Positions 51,313 to 60,625 of a stretch of 64,000 bases of DNA are shown one piece after another. The position numbers and the translations under genes are program-made. The DNA is from SHZL01 sp963708905 (GTDB lineage Bacteria; Pseudomonadota; Gammaproteobacteria; Xanthomonadales; SZUA-36), in assembly GCA_963708905.1 (NCBI GenBank), contig CAVPUV010000009.1, forward strand, positions 12,002-76,001. The letters run 5' to 3'. A model generated the notes under the pieces. That model searched no databases, was not told the origin of the DNA, and saw only the letters and a list, made by a program, of their open reading frames with translations. Each line of letters begins with the position of its first letter. The stretch's first letter is position 1.

Positions 51313-53592
51313 ATGATGAAGGTATTCACCCGGTCCCTGTTGGGACGTTTCAACAACGTAGTCGCGACAGCGACAATCGCGGCCGCGCTGGCCGCATCGA
51401 TACCGGGCGTCGCCGGCGCCCAAGCCGTGCAGGGCGGTGATCCGTCCGGCCTGTTCTGGACCGTGGGCACCTTCGATGTCATCGAAGGCAACGGCTCGGA
51501 CGTCGCCGAGATTGTCGACGTCACCACCAACGGCAAGCAACTCGTTTACACCGACGCCGGCCAGGGCGAGATCGGCTTCGTCGACATTTCCGACCCGGCC
51601 CACCCGGCGGGCCAGGGTACGGTGGCTGTCGGCGGCCAGCCCACCAGCCTGGTGGTGCTCGATCCGTTGGTGCTGGTCGGCGTCAATACCTCCCCCAGCT
51701 TCACCGAGCCGAGCGGCCGGCTCGTCGTCGTGCACCGCATCACGCGCGAGATCGTGGCGACCCACGAACTCGGCGGCCAGCCCGACTCGCTCGCCTTGGC
51801 GCCCGATCGCAAGCGCCTGGCGATCGCCATCGAAAACGAGCGCGACGAGGACGAGAACGGCGGCCTGATCCCGCAGTTTCCCAGTGGCACGTTGCTGATC
51901 GTCGATTTGCAGGGTGCGGCCGACAAGTGGACGATCCGGGAAGCCGACCTGTCCCCGGTGGCCGCCGGCGCGACAGCGGGTGAGGATCTCGAAGTCGAGT
52001 TCGTCGACATCAACGAGCAAAACGAGGCCGTGGTCTCGTTCCAGGAGAACAATCACCTGGCCATCGTCGATGTCGTCACTGGCGCAACGATCCATCAGTT
52101 CTCCGCGGGCTCGGTCGCCCTGCATAACGTCGACGCCGGCGAGGATGGCCTGATCAAGCTCGACAGCGCGCTGACCAGGCGCCGTGAGCCCGACGCCGTG
52201 GCCTGGATCGACCACGACTCCTTCGTGACCGCCAACGAGGGCGATTACGAAGACGCAGACGGCGAGGAAGGCGGCAGCCGCGGCTTCACGATCTTCAACC
52301 AGGACGGCACCGTAGAGTACGAATCGCGCGAGTCCTTCGAACACTGGCTGGCCTCGGTCGGGCACTACAACGAGGACCGTTCGGAAAACAAGGGTTGTGA
52401 GCCGGAAAGCGTCGAAGTCGGAGTGTTGTTCGGCGGCCGCACCCTGCTGTTCGTGAGCGCGGAGCGCTGCAATGCCGTCGGCGTTTACGACGTAAGCGGC
52501 GGCGTTCCCGAAGCGCTGCAGGTGCTGCCCATGGGCATCCGCGCCGAGGGCCTGAAAGCCGTACCTGGCCGTAACCTGTTCGTCGCCTCGACCGAATCGG
52601 ACGAAGCGGCTGCCGGCATTCCGACCATGATCAATCTGTACCGCGCCGAGTCCGGTCCGGCGCTGTACCCGATGATCGCCTCCGGCGATGACGGCACCGG
52701 GGTGCCGATCACCTGGGTGGCCCTGTCCGGGCTGACCGGCGACCCGGCGGATCCCGACCGTCTCTACTCCGTCAGCGATGCTTTCCTGGCCGCAGGTTTC
52801 ATCTATACCATCGATGTTTCCACCCACCCGGCGATGATCGTGGACCGCATCCAGGTCACGGGCGCGACCGGGGACCTCGACCTGGAAGGGATCGCCGTCG
52901 GGCCTGACGGCGCCTTCTGGTTGGGCAGCGAAGGCAACGGCGGCGCCCGGCCGAACCTGGTGATCAAGACCGATCCCGCCGGCAACGTGATCACCGAAAT
53001 CCCGCTGCCGCCAGGCCTGGCGCCGCAGCGCGGTAACGGCATCGAGGGTATTGCCGTGACCGGCGCGGCAGGCGCCGAAGTCGTCTACGTGGCGATCCAG
53101 CGCGCCTGGCTCGACGGCATCGATACCGATGAAGTGAATACCAAGATCGGCCGCTACGACGTGGCCACCGGCGCATGGACCTTCGTCCACTACCCGCTCG
53201 AACCCGAAGGCGCCGGCGACTGGATCGGCCTCTCCGAGCTGACCCTGCTGCCCGACGGCGCCTTCGCGGTGATCGAGCGCGACAAGGGCTGGGGCCCGAC
53301 CACCGGCTTCATTGCCGGGCTCAAGGCCCTCTACGGCATCGATCTGGCCGGCGCCGACTTCCGCGCCTACGACGATCCGGACGGGCTGGCCACCCTCGAC
53401 AAGACGTTGCGCCGGGACCTGCTGCCCGACCTCGCCGCCGTCAGCATCTGGACGGCGGAGAAAGTCGAGGGGTTCACGATCGCCACGGACGGACAGGCCT
53501 ATGTGGTCACCGACAACGACGGCGTCGATGAAGCGACCGGCGAAACGCTGTTCCTGAGTCTGGGCCACTGGGGCGACGCGCTGGAACCGTAA
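51313..53592 (+). CDS. Exported esterase-like / phytase-like family protein
   Basis: A 759-residue protein with a signal peptide (VVATATIAAALAASIPGVAGA). Two beta-propeller-like parts follow: the first has repeated strands (LVYTDAGQGEIGFVDIS, LSLALAPDRKRLAIA-like), the second contains DLDLEGIAVGPDGAFWLGSEG, GNGIEGIAVTG and FIAGLKALYGIDL, the phytase-like (PF13449) signature. It is probably periplasmic or surface-exposed. AGGAG is 5 nt from the ATG. Substrate unknown. Confidence 0.85.
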   Translation: MMKVFTRSLLGRFNNVVATATIAAALAASIPGVAGAQAVQGGDPSGLFWTVGTFDVIEGNGSDVAEIVDVTTNGKQLVYTDAGQGEIGFVDISDPAHPAGQGTVAVGGQPTSLVVLDPLVLVGVNTSPSFTEPSGRLVVVHRITREIVATHELGGQPDSLALAPDRKRLAIAIENERDEDENGGLIPQFPSGTLLIVDLQGAADKWTIREADLSPVAAGATAGEDLEVEFVDINEQNEAVVSFQENNHLAIVDVVTGATIHQFSAGSVALHNVDAGEDGLIKLDSALTRRREPDAVAWIDHDSFVTANEGDYEDADGEEGGSRGFTIFNQDGTVEYESRESFEHWLASVGHYNEDRSENKGCEPESVEVGVLFGGRTLLFVSAERCNAVGVYDVSGGVPEALQVLPMGIRAEGLKAVPGRNLFVASTESDEAAAGIPTMINLYRAESGPALYPMIASGDDGTGVPITWVALSGLTGDPADPDRLYSVSDAFLAAGFIYTIDVSTHPAMIVDRIQVTGATGDLDLEGIAVGPDGAFWLGSEGNGGARPNLVIKTDPAGNVITEIPLPPGLAPQRGNGIEGIAVTGAAGAEVVYVAIQRAWLDGIDTDEVNTKIGRYDVATGAWTFVHYPLEPEGAGDWIGLSELTLLPDGAFAVIERDKGWGPTTGFIAGLKALYGIDLAGADFRAYDDPDGLATLDKTLRRDLLPDLAAVSIWTAEKVEGFTIATDGQAYVVTDNDGVDEATGETLFLSLGHWGDALEP

Positions 53593-53682
53593 GCCGTCCG
53601 TTCGGCGCCTGCGATAACACGGGGCCGGGCCGTGTGACCGGGAGGAAAATTCCCGACCCGACCCGACCCCATTTTCATTCCG

Positions 53683-54831
53683 TCAGGGAAGATCCAGTTC
53701 CCGGCACAAGCTGGCGAACGGAAGCACGGTGATTTTGCCGCTTTGAAAATGGCGCTCGCCCAAGTGGACCTGATAGAAGACCGGGATTTGCGTGCGCTCG
53801 GCGAAATAGCGCGCCGCCGGGCTGGCGGCCTTGTCACCGGTTTTGCATTCAACGGCGAAAACCGGCTTCCGATCTTTGACGACGACAAAGTCCACCTCGC
53901 GCTTATCGGTATCCCGGAGAAAACGCAACTCCATCCGGTGCCCTTCCACGTCTTCTTGCCAATGGCAGTACTTGAGAAGCTGCGAAGCGACCAGGTTCTC
54001 GAAGCGGGGTCCCGGCTCCGGCACCATGGACCAGTCCCACAGGTAGAGCTTTTGCTCTTTTTTCACCGCCCGTATGCGCTTGGCGCTGAACGGGGGGATC
54101 CGAAAACAGACATACAGATTCTCCAGGATCGTCACCCAGCGCTCCGCGGTCTTGTGATCGACCTGGAGGTCTTCGCGCAGACTCTTGATCGACAACGGTG
54201 ATCCAACCTTCTCCGGCAGCAGGTCCGCCAGTTGCTCCACCAGTGAAATCTCCTTGACACGTTCCAGGTCGCGCAAGTCCTCGCGCACGACGCGCGTCAT
54301 CCGCTCCCGTTGCCACAGGCGCAGAGCGCGTTCGCTCTGCGCCAGTAGGGGCTCGGGAAAGCCGCCAAACTTCAACAAAGCGGCGAGATGTTCGCGTTCC
54401 GGGCCGCCGGCCGAGCGGGTGAGTTCTCTCAGGGAAAAGGGATGGAGCCGAAAGTAGCGGTAGCGCCCGGCGAGGGAGTCGCCGCCTTTGCGGTAGTGAT
54501 CCAGGCGGGCCGATCCGGTGACCAATATCCTGCGGAAGCTCTTCTCGGTGTCATACAGCCCCTTGACCAGATTGCGCCAGCGCGCGTACTTATGGATTTC
54601 ATCCAATACGACGACCGGCTCGCCCGCTGGCAACTCGCCGCGGCGCAGCCCAGGCGGGATCTTCGGGTCGTCCCAGTTCAGATACGCGGGATGCCGCTCG
54701 GTGGCTCGTGGGGCCAACAGTGAAAGAGCCAGGGTGGTCTTCCCCACTTGCCTCGCCCCCCCGATGAAGACCATCTTACTCTTGAGCGCCGCGGCGACTT
54801 CCACTTTCAGGGAGCGTTCAAGGACGGGCAT
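53683..54831 (-). CDS. AAA ATPase with DUF4143 domain
   Basis: The 382-residue protein has a Walker A GGARQVGKTTLALSLL, a Walker B VVVLDEIHKYARWRN, sensor-like RILVTGSARLD, and the C-terminal DUF4143/nuclease-like section DTDKREVDFVVVKDRKPVFAVECKTG (D...ECK). The family is frequent and of unknown role; the C-terminus resembles a PD-(D/E)XK fold. An AGTAAAGTGG repeat region precedes the start. Confidence 0.9.
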   Translation of the reverse strand: MPVLERSLKVEVAAALKSKMVFIGGARQVGKTTLALSLLAPRATERHPAYLNWDDPKIPPGLRRGELPAGEPVVVLDEIHKYARWRNLVKGLYDTEKSFRRILVTGSARLDHYRKGGDSLAGRYRYFRLHPFSLRELTRSAGGPEREHLAALLKFGGFPEPLLAQSERALRLWQRERMTRVVREDLRDLERVKEISLVEQLADLLPEKVGSPLSIKSLREDLQVDHKTAERWVTILENLYVCFRIPPFSAKRIRAVKKEQKLYLWDWSMVPEPGPRFENLVASQLLKYCHWQEDVEGHRMELRFLRDTDKREVDFVVVKDRKPVFAVECKTGDKAASPAARYFAERTQIPVFYQVHLGERHFQSGKITVLPFASLCRELDLP

Positions 54832-54860
54832 AAAATCATTCCCCAACAATAAGATTTACA

Positions 54861-54902
54861 AGTAAAGTAGACTATACTCCACTTTACTCATTAGTAAAGT
54901 GG
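54861..54902 (-). promoter_or_regulatory. Repeated AGTAAAGTGG operator-like site before the DUF4143 ATPase
   Basis: CCACTTTACT (54879-54888) and AGTAAAGTGG (54893-54902) form a perfect 10-bp inverted repeat. A third half-site AGTAAAGT lies at 54861-54868. The region is just upstream of the ATPase start on its strand, so it probably holds the promoter and binding sites. Confidence 0.6.
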
Positions 54903-54906
54903 ATTT

Positions 54907-55164
54907 CTATCCATAAAACAGCCTCCGGTATATGTCGCCTGTCGCCTTGCACGAGGCGGTTCGAGAGCAGAGAAAGGTTACGTTGATGAGTTGCGGCTGC
55001 GTCACCATGCTGTGGATGTCCATTGCCGACGCTCCTGCGATATCCAAGTCACTGTCCGGTCGCGCCCAGCCGCCGGCCAGCGAGCCATAGACAATGGCCA
55101 GCCTCAGGTAGCTCTGGCGGTTCATGTAGCAACGAATCCGCTCGATTGCGGCACGAGTATCCAT
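54907..55164 (-). pseudogene. Nucleotidyltransferase (MNT-like), probably truncated
   Basis: LAIVYGSLAGGWARPDSDLDIA (about residues 22-43) is the pol-beta nucleotidyltransferase motif GSxxxGxxxxxSDxD. After DIHSMVTQPQ the expected DLVDL strand is absent and the sequence jumps to SRTASCKATGDIYRRLFYG. The protein thus appears internally deleted. Intact relatives form MNT-HEPN toxin pairs. Confidence 0.65.
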
Positions 55165-55333
55165 GGCATGAAAAGTATACCCAAGTCTTGCATGGATTCC
55201 CGGAATTCCTGGTCAACCCCGCTTTTGCAGTTTGTGCGATCTGTCGCTGCAGGGCAGCACTCGACCTCGGGTTGCAGACTGAACGAGAAACATTGTATAC
55301 ACTTTCCAGAAGTTATTGATGAGAGAAAGCACG

Positions 55334-55807
55334 ATGGACAATTCGGCAGTCGAAACAGATCTCGAACGTCGCGTCCAACAGTCACGTGAATTGGTTCGGC
55401 GGCAGCCTGCGCCTGAAATCCAGGTCCGTTTTCGAAACAATGACTGGACAGCGGTGGCCAGGGAGTTCACCGACCACCCCGAGCGTCTCGAACGCTACGA
55501 AGTGGCTTTCGAACTCAGTGCCGATTACGATCGGAAGCAGTATCGCGTCATTCTAAAAGCCCGGATCAAGCCGGTAGCCACCGACGGCGCGAAGGTGGCA
55601 TCGCATCCGTACGTCAGTTTCTATGTGACGGATCAGAAGGAACAGTCCGACAAGGATGTGGGCATTCATTGGTTCCATCCGCCGTCAAGTTATACCGACT
55701 TGGTGGGATTACCTATCGAAGACTGGTGCCGGAAGCTGATCGCCCACGCGCTGACGTGCCAAGGGGCTGGCAAAGTGCTGTTGCCGGAAATGCAGCTTCC
55801 TGCTTGA
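55334..55807 (+). CDS. Hypothetical protein
   Basis: This product of about 157 residues has no signal or membrane segment. It reads EIQVRFRNNDWTAVAREFTDHPERLERYEVAFELSADYD and ends with helix WCRKLIAHALTCQGAGKVLLPEM. I chose the ATG at 55334; an ATG at 55319 is also possible. Family not recognised. An IS91-type remnant begins at its stop codon. Confidence 0.6.
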   Translation: MDNSAVETDLERRVQQSRELVRRQPAPEIQVRFRNNDWTAVAREFTDHPERLERYEVAFELSADYDRKQYRVILKARIKPVATDGAKVASHPYVSFYVTDQKEQSDKDVGIHWFHPPSSYTDLVGLPIEDWCRKLIAHALTCQGAGKVLLPEMQLPA

Positions 55808-55995
55808 CGGTCTTGGCATCTCGCGACCGGAACAGACCGCGCTCTATGCCATCGTTGCTGAGCATTACCCGCGTATTGTGCACGAGATCGAGCGAGCAGG
55901 CGGCCACCTGCCTGGGTCAGTCTGCCAGGAGTTCGAAGACTATCTGAAGTGCAGCTTGCTGGAACACGGCTTCCTGCGCGTCAAATGTGACGGCC
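55806..55995 (+). pseudogene. IS91-family transposase N-terminal remnant
   Basis: The frame RPEQTALYAIVAEHYPRIVHEIER followed by LPGSVCQEFEDYLKCSLLEHGFLRVKCD is the N-terminus of an IS91-type transposase, just before the zinc-binding cysteines. Nothing else of the element follows. It is the third IS91 remnant in the window. Confidence 0.75.
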
Positions 55996-56076
55996 GCGGC
56001 CGCCAAGCAGGCAAAACCACACCATTCAGGACTTGTTCATGGGGCAGGAAACAAACCCATCAGTGGCACTGCGCAA

Positions 56077-56991
56077 ATGACGATCCTGGTCGCCACCACG
56101 GTCGTGCGGGGCAGCCCGGAAGGCGGCAGCCATGGCGCCGTGCACCTGATCGACCTCGATCGCGGACGGGCGGCGCAGCTCATCGACTGGAAGGCGGGCG
56201 GCGTCGACTGGCTGGCGGCGGGTGGGGGCCGCGGCTTGCGTGGCGTGGCCTTTGACGGCGAACGCGTATTTATCGCCGCCAGCGAGCGGCTGCTCGTCTT
56301 TACGCCGGACTTTGAATTGCTGCAGACCTACCCTTCGCCTTACCTCGGGCAGGCTCACGAGATGGCTGTTTTCGACCGCCGCTTGTACCTGACGTCTACC
56401 GGTTTTGACTCGGTGCTGGGCTTTGACCTGGACGCCAACCGTTTCGACTGGGGTCTGCACATCGCGGGTGGAGAAGCCGGTTTCCAGGGTACGCCGTTCG
56501 ACCCACTGGGTGTGCTGGGGCCGCCACCGGGCAATGCGCTGCAGCTGAACAGCATCTACTGTGACGCGCGGGGCATGTTTATCAGCGGCGCGCGCACGCT
56601 GGGGATGCTGTATTTCGACGCGCACCGCATCGTGCGTGTGGTCACGCTGCCGCAGGGTGTGCACAATGCCCGGCCCTGGCGCGACGGCGTGCTGTTCCAT
56701 GACACCGCAGCCGCTGCGGTGCGATTGCTGACGCCTGAGAGCAACCGCGTGTTTCAGGTCCCGCAGTATCCCTCTGGACTGTTGACCGGTGCGGATGCCG
56801 GCGATGCGCGCATCGCCCGCCAGGGCTTCGCCCGGGGTTTGTGCGTGGTCGACGAACATATTTTTGCTTCGGGCTCATCACCGGCGACCATTACCTTGCA
56901 TGATCCCGGCACGATGAAAACGACCTTGAGCATCAATCTGAGCATGGATATCCGCCACACCATCCATACGCTGGCCGTGTGGCCTTACTAG
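56077..56991 (+). CDS. Beta-propeller-like hypothetical protein (TIGR03032/DUF4915-like)
   Basis: The 304-residue protein reads as repeated beta blades (VAFDGERVFIAASERLLVFTPDFEL, EMAVFDRRLYLTSTGFDSVLGFDL, IYCDARGMFISG, HNARPWRDGVLFHDTAA). The closing RGLCVVDEHIFASGSSPATITLHD and the neighbouring TPR-sulfotransferase resemble the TIGR03032/DUF4915 context. IS630 begins at its stop codon, so the last residues may be altered. Confidence 0.7.
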   Translation: MTILVATTVVRGSPEGGSHGAVHLIDLDRGRAAQLIDWKAGGVDWLAAGGGRGLRGVAFDGERVFIAASERLLVFTPDFELLQTYPSPYLGQAHEMAVFDRRLYLTSTGFDSVLGFDLDANRFDWGLHIAGGEAGFQGTPFDPLGVLGPPPGNALQLNSIYCDARGMFISGARTLGMLYFDAHRIVRVVTLPQGVHNARPWRDGVLFHDTAAAAVRLLTPESNRVFQVPQYPSGLLTGADAGDARIARQGFARGLCVVDEHIFASGSSPATITLHDPGTMKTTLSINLSMDIRHTIHTLAVWPY

Positions 56992-58248
56992 TATATCGAT
57001 TCATCAAATGATTTACTATCATACCAAGCCCAAGTCGAACTTCTTCCACCGCGTAACGACCGGGGCGAGGTTCATCTCCTGTACGCCTTGCAGAATGCGT
57101 TGTTTGAGTTCCTCGCGGGATTTGACCCGAATGCCTTTGAGAAAGGTTCGGGCCATTTTCCCGAATACCGTTTCGATCAGATTGAGCCAGGATCCATGCT
57201 TCGGGGTATGGACATAGAGGAAGCGGTTGGGCCGCGAGGCGAGATAGGCCATGGTTTCCTTGGAGATGTGCGCCGAATGATTGTCCAGAATGACCCGGAT
57301 GGTGCACTCCTTCGGGTAATGCTCATCGAGTTCTTTGAGCAACAGGATAAACTCGCGGCTACGATGGCGCGGATGAACTTGGGCGAAGACCTCGCCATTG
57401 TGCAAGTCTACGCCCGCCAGGATGGACAGCGTCCCATGGCGCTTGTACTCGTGATCCCGACTCCAGGTCGGGTACTTCCCGGGTACCGGCGGCAAATCAG
57501 GGGCGGTATTTTCAATCGCCTGAACGCCCGGCTTCTCGTCCACGCTGACGGTGATGACGGTATCGATGGGCTCGCCCGTGGCGCGCGCGGCATTTTGCAG
57601 GGCAATCTCCTGGTACACCATCAACACCTCGCGCATCTTCTGCTCAAATGCCTCATCGCGCCGCTCCAGGTAGTACTCCACCTTTTGCGGCTTGATCTCA
57701 CCCGCATGCAGGATGCGCCAGATGCTCGCCTTGCCGGCACGCGCCAGACTGGGGTGCCCCGCGGCGGGGGCCTGCTCGCGCGTATAGCGCGCCAACGCAG
57801 ACAGGGTCCACAGCTCCGCGGCCAAGCCATGATCCTTGGGCTTGGTGCAGGCGACATTGAGCACCCAGGCCTTGGCCGCTGCCGTGATCACCGGCGCCTT
57901 CGCGCGGTGGTATCGATCCTTCAGTCCCGACTGCACCCCCGCCGCGAGCGCCTTGTCGATGCATTTGTAAATGGTGGGCCGGCTGACCCCCAATGCCCGC
58001 TGGATCGCCGTGGGACCCTCGCCATCGGCATAGCGCAGCAGGATCGCCGCACGCTCGGTTTCACGCTTCGGGGCTTTGCGCGAGTTCCTCAAACGTTCCA
58101 ACTCCAGGCGTTCCTCCGCCGAAATGACCAATGCCGGCCGTCGCGTATTTCTTGCCATCGCCGCCCTCCCAGACCGTTATCATGCCTGGGAGGATATAAT
58201 GGCACTGCCACGCACCAAAGTAAATATTTTAATGAATCGTTATACTAG
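56990..58248 (-). mobile_element. IS630-family insertion sequence
   Basis: Imperfect ends start TAGTATAxCGATTCAT on the left and, inverted, on the right (58220-58247). The TA at each end fits IS630's TA target. The element is about 1.26 kb with a single intact transposase gene, so it may still be mobile. Confidence 0.85.
57019..58158 (-). CDS. IS630 family transposase
   Basis: The 379-residue protein has an HTH (GEGPTAIQRALGVSRPTIYKCIDKAL) and the DDE triad: ITVSVDEKPGVQA, RVILDNHSAHISK, and the DE pair in TPKHGSWLNLIETVFG. All family motifs are intact, so activity is plausible. Confidence 0.95.
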   Translation of the reverse strand: MARNTRRPALVISAEERLELERLRNSRKAPKRETERAAILLRYADGEGPTAIQRALGVSRPTIYKCIDKALAAGVQSGLKDRYHRAKAPVITAAAKAWVLNVACTKPKDHGLAAELWTLSALARYTREQAPAAGHPSLARAGKASIWRILHAGEIKPQKVEYYLERRDEAFEQKMREVLMVYQEIALQNAARATGEPIDTVITVSVDEKPGVQAIENTAPDLPPVPGKYPTWSRDHEYKRHGTLSILAGVDLHNGEVFAQVHPRHRSREFILLLKELDEHYPKECTIRVILDNHSAHISKETMAYLASRPNRFLYVHTPKHGSWLNLIETVFGKMARTFLKGIRVKSREELKQRILQGVQEMNLAPVVTRWKKFDLGLV

Positions 58249-58249
58249 T

Positions 58250-58398
58250 GTACATCCGGAAATGGATGCACGCTAACGCGGCACAGGGAAGTGCCGCCAT
58301 TTTCAATGACGTAAGTCATTGAAAATGAGAGCGAAGCAAAACCGCGCTTTTGCTTCGCGATTCCATAACGGGCTGGGATGCCCGTTTATGGACAGACA
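58250..58398. repeat. Multi-hairpin palindromic repeat, copy 3
   Basis: Hairpins in order: GGCAC/GTGCC, ATTTTCAATGAC/GTCATTGAAAAT, GCGAAGCAAAA/TTTTGCTTCGC, CCATAACGGGC/GCCCGTTTATGG. This order and the final TTTATGGACAGACA match 34426-34571 closely. The IS630 end lies immediately beside it. Confidence 0.85.
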
Positions 58399-58402
58399 CT
58401 TG

Positions 58403-60425
58403 CTAGAGATTGATAGCTTCGTATTGGGCGTAGCGTGGCAGTACCGGCTGCAGCACCTGTTTTAATTCATCGAGGTGGGCTTCATGATGGCGCCAGAAAT
58501 GAATCGAGCGGGTGTAAACAGGCTGGCGCACCTGTTCCGAACTGGCGGTGCGCACCGGCCGCTCGGTTTGGTAAAAGCGGATGCAATTCTCTTCCCATGG
58601 CAGCTCGCAATACGCCAGCAGACGACGCACCTGGTTGTCAAAATCCGTCACCAGGTCTTCGTACTGCACGGTCAGACAACGTCCCGGCAGGACCTCGTGC
58701 CAGTAGTCCATCATGCGCTGGTACTGCAAAAAATATTCACCGATGTCCGTCAGGTCATAGGTAAAGCTTTGTCCGTGCGCGAACAATTGCCGATAGCAAC
58801 TCAGGCAGGAATCCAGCGGGTAACGCCGGGCGTCGATGATTTTCGCAATTGGGCAGGATCAGGTGCAGGAAGCCGATGGCGGGAAAGTTGTTCGGCATCT
58901 TGTCGATGAATCGGGGTTTGCCTTCCGTGCGATGAATACGCGCCCGCTCGAGGTAGTCCTGCCCGAGCCGTTGCAAATGCTCGCTGCTGAGCTCCCGTAC
59001 GGCGCGCGGGTAATTGATGCCATCGGCACGGTTGCGGTTCAGCGAAGTGGCGACCAGTCCCGCATAGGGCAGTTCGGCGGTACCTTCGACCATGCTGTGA
59101 CTGGCCAGAATCTGCTCCAGCAAAGTGGAGCCGGAGCGCGGCAAACCGACGATGAAAATCGGCTCGGCAGAGGGATGCCTCTGGCCGGCGTGCTGGTCGA
59201 GAAACTCACGGTCAAAGGCCCTGATGATTTCGTCATTCATCACCTCGGTGCGCACCGGATCGTAATTTTCCTGCATACGTTGGGTGGCGTTGCCGTCCTG
59301 GTAATACTGCCAGGCGCGCTCATAATCACCCCGGTCTTCCCAGGCCTTGGCCAGCGCAAACAGAAAATTCACCCGTGACTGGGAATTGAAATCCTCGTCT
59401 TCATCCTGGCGCGCAATCTGCGCCTCCATGGCCTGGATGTCCGCATCGCTCAGCTGGTAGGTTTTGAGGTTGGCCAGGCTCCAGTAGGTTTCGCCATTGC
59501 CCGGTTTCAAACGGATGCAGTCGCGATAGGCCGCGACAGCTTCTTCCTGGTGGCCAATGGTTTTCAGGGTATGCCCCAGCCCCAGCAGCGCGCCCGCGTG
59601 CCTGGGGCGGATTGCCAGTACCTTGCGGTAGGCCTCGATGGCATCGTAGGTGCGGGCCGCGGGGGCCAGCACCGAAGCCAGCAGAAAGTATGCCTGCGCG
59701 TTTCCAGGTTCGAGTTCGGCGGCTTTTTCAAAACTGTGTATGGCTTCTTCCAGGCGGTGCTGTTCCTTCAGTACGCGCCCCAGGTCGAGGCGGGCCTCGG
59801 CATAATCGGGTGCATGGGAAACCGCTCGCCGGAACAGCCGCTCGGCTTCGTGCAGGCGGCCGGCCTTGAAGGCGAGCGTACCCAGCAGTCGCAGCGCATC
59901 GACGTTTTGCGCATTGGCGCGCAGGATGTCGCGGTAGATCTTCTCCGCTTCTTCCAGGCGGCCGGCTTGCTGGTGCTCCGCAGCCAGCGCCAGGGCTTTG
60001 CGTTCCGGGTTCAGTGCAAAAGACTTTTCAAAAGCCGCGTCTGCCTGTGGTCCCAATCCAAGCATGGCCCTGGCCTGACCCAGGTTGAACCAGGCGTCGC
60101 CTTCAGCGGGGTCCAGCCTGACGGCGTTTTCGAGAATATCGGCTGCTTCATCAGGCCGGCGTGTTTCGACCAGCAGCTGCCCCAGGTCCGAGTACGGCTT
60201 GGCGAAATTGGGCGCCAGTTCGATGGAAAGGCGCAGATATTTTTCCGCTTCCAGGCGCTGGCCGGCCTTGAATAGCGTGGCGCCCAGCAGCGCGGTCATG
60301 TTGACATCCCGGGCGTTGCGCGCGACAGCCGCCCGGCACAAGGCCTCGGCTTTGTCGATTTGTCCGGAATTGATCAGCTCGATGGCTTCGAACAAGGTGC
60401 TCTTGGTGGCGTAAGATTCGGACAT
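58403..60425 (-). pseudogene. TPR-repeat sulfotransferase, frameshifted
   Basis: About ten TPR units (for example AKPYSDLGQLLVETRRPDEAADILENAVRLDP) precede a sulfotransferase domain beginning PIFIVGLPRSGSTLLEQILAS (5'-phosphosulfate loop). At about 58855 the frame leaves MPNNFPAIGFLHLILPN into unrelated sequence; the other frame continues as AKIIDARRYPLDSCLSCYRQLFAHGQ with the rest of the domain to 58403. An extra T in AATTGCG explains it. If real, the 3'-phosphate-binding part is lost. Intact relatives transfer sulfate from PAPS. Confidence 0.82.
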
Positions 60426-60625
60426 TGCAATGGGAACAGGTGCTGGACGACTATGCACTTTAACTGCATTGACCCATGCGCGTCATCTCTGTAGATCGGC
60501 ATGCAGAAATGACCCCGTTTCGGGGTGATCGGCGCCGACGATCCAGCTTACGTCTCCATGCCCGATGTTCACTGTGTAGCGGCATACTCAATGGCAATGC
60601 ACCCACCGGGCGGTGACGACCCGGG

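Noticed and set aside
51145..53568. Long open frame of about 807 codons on the minus strand.
   Set aside because: It is antisense to the phytase-like gene, whose plus-strand reading has a signal peptide, ribosome site and family motifs; high GC explains the open frame.
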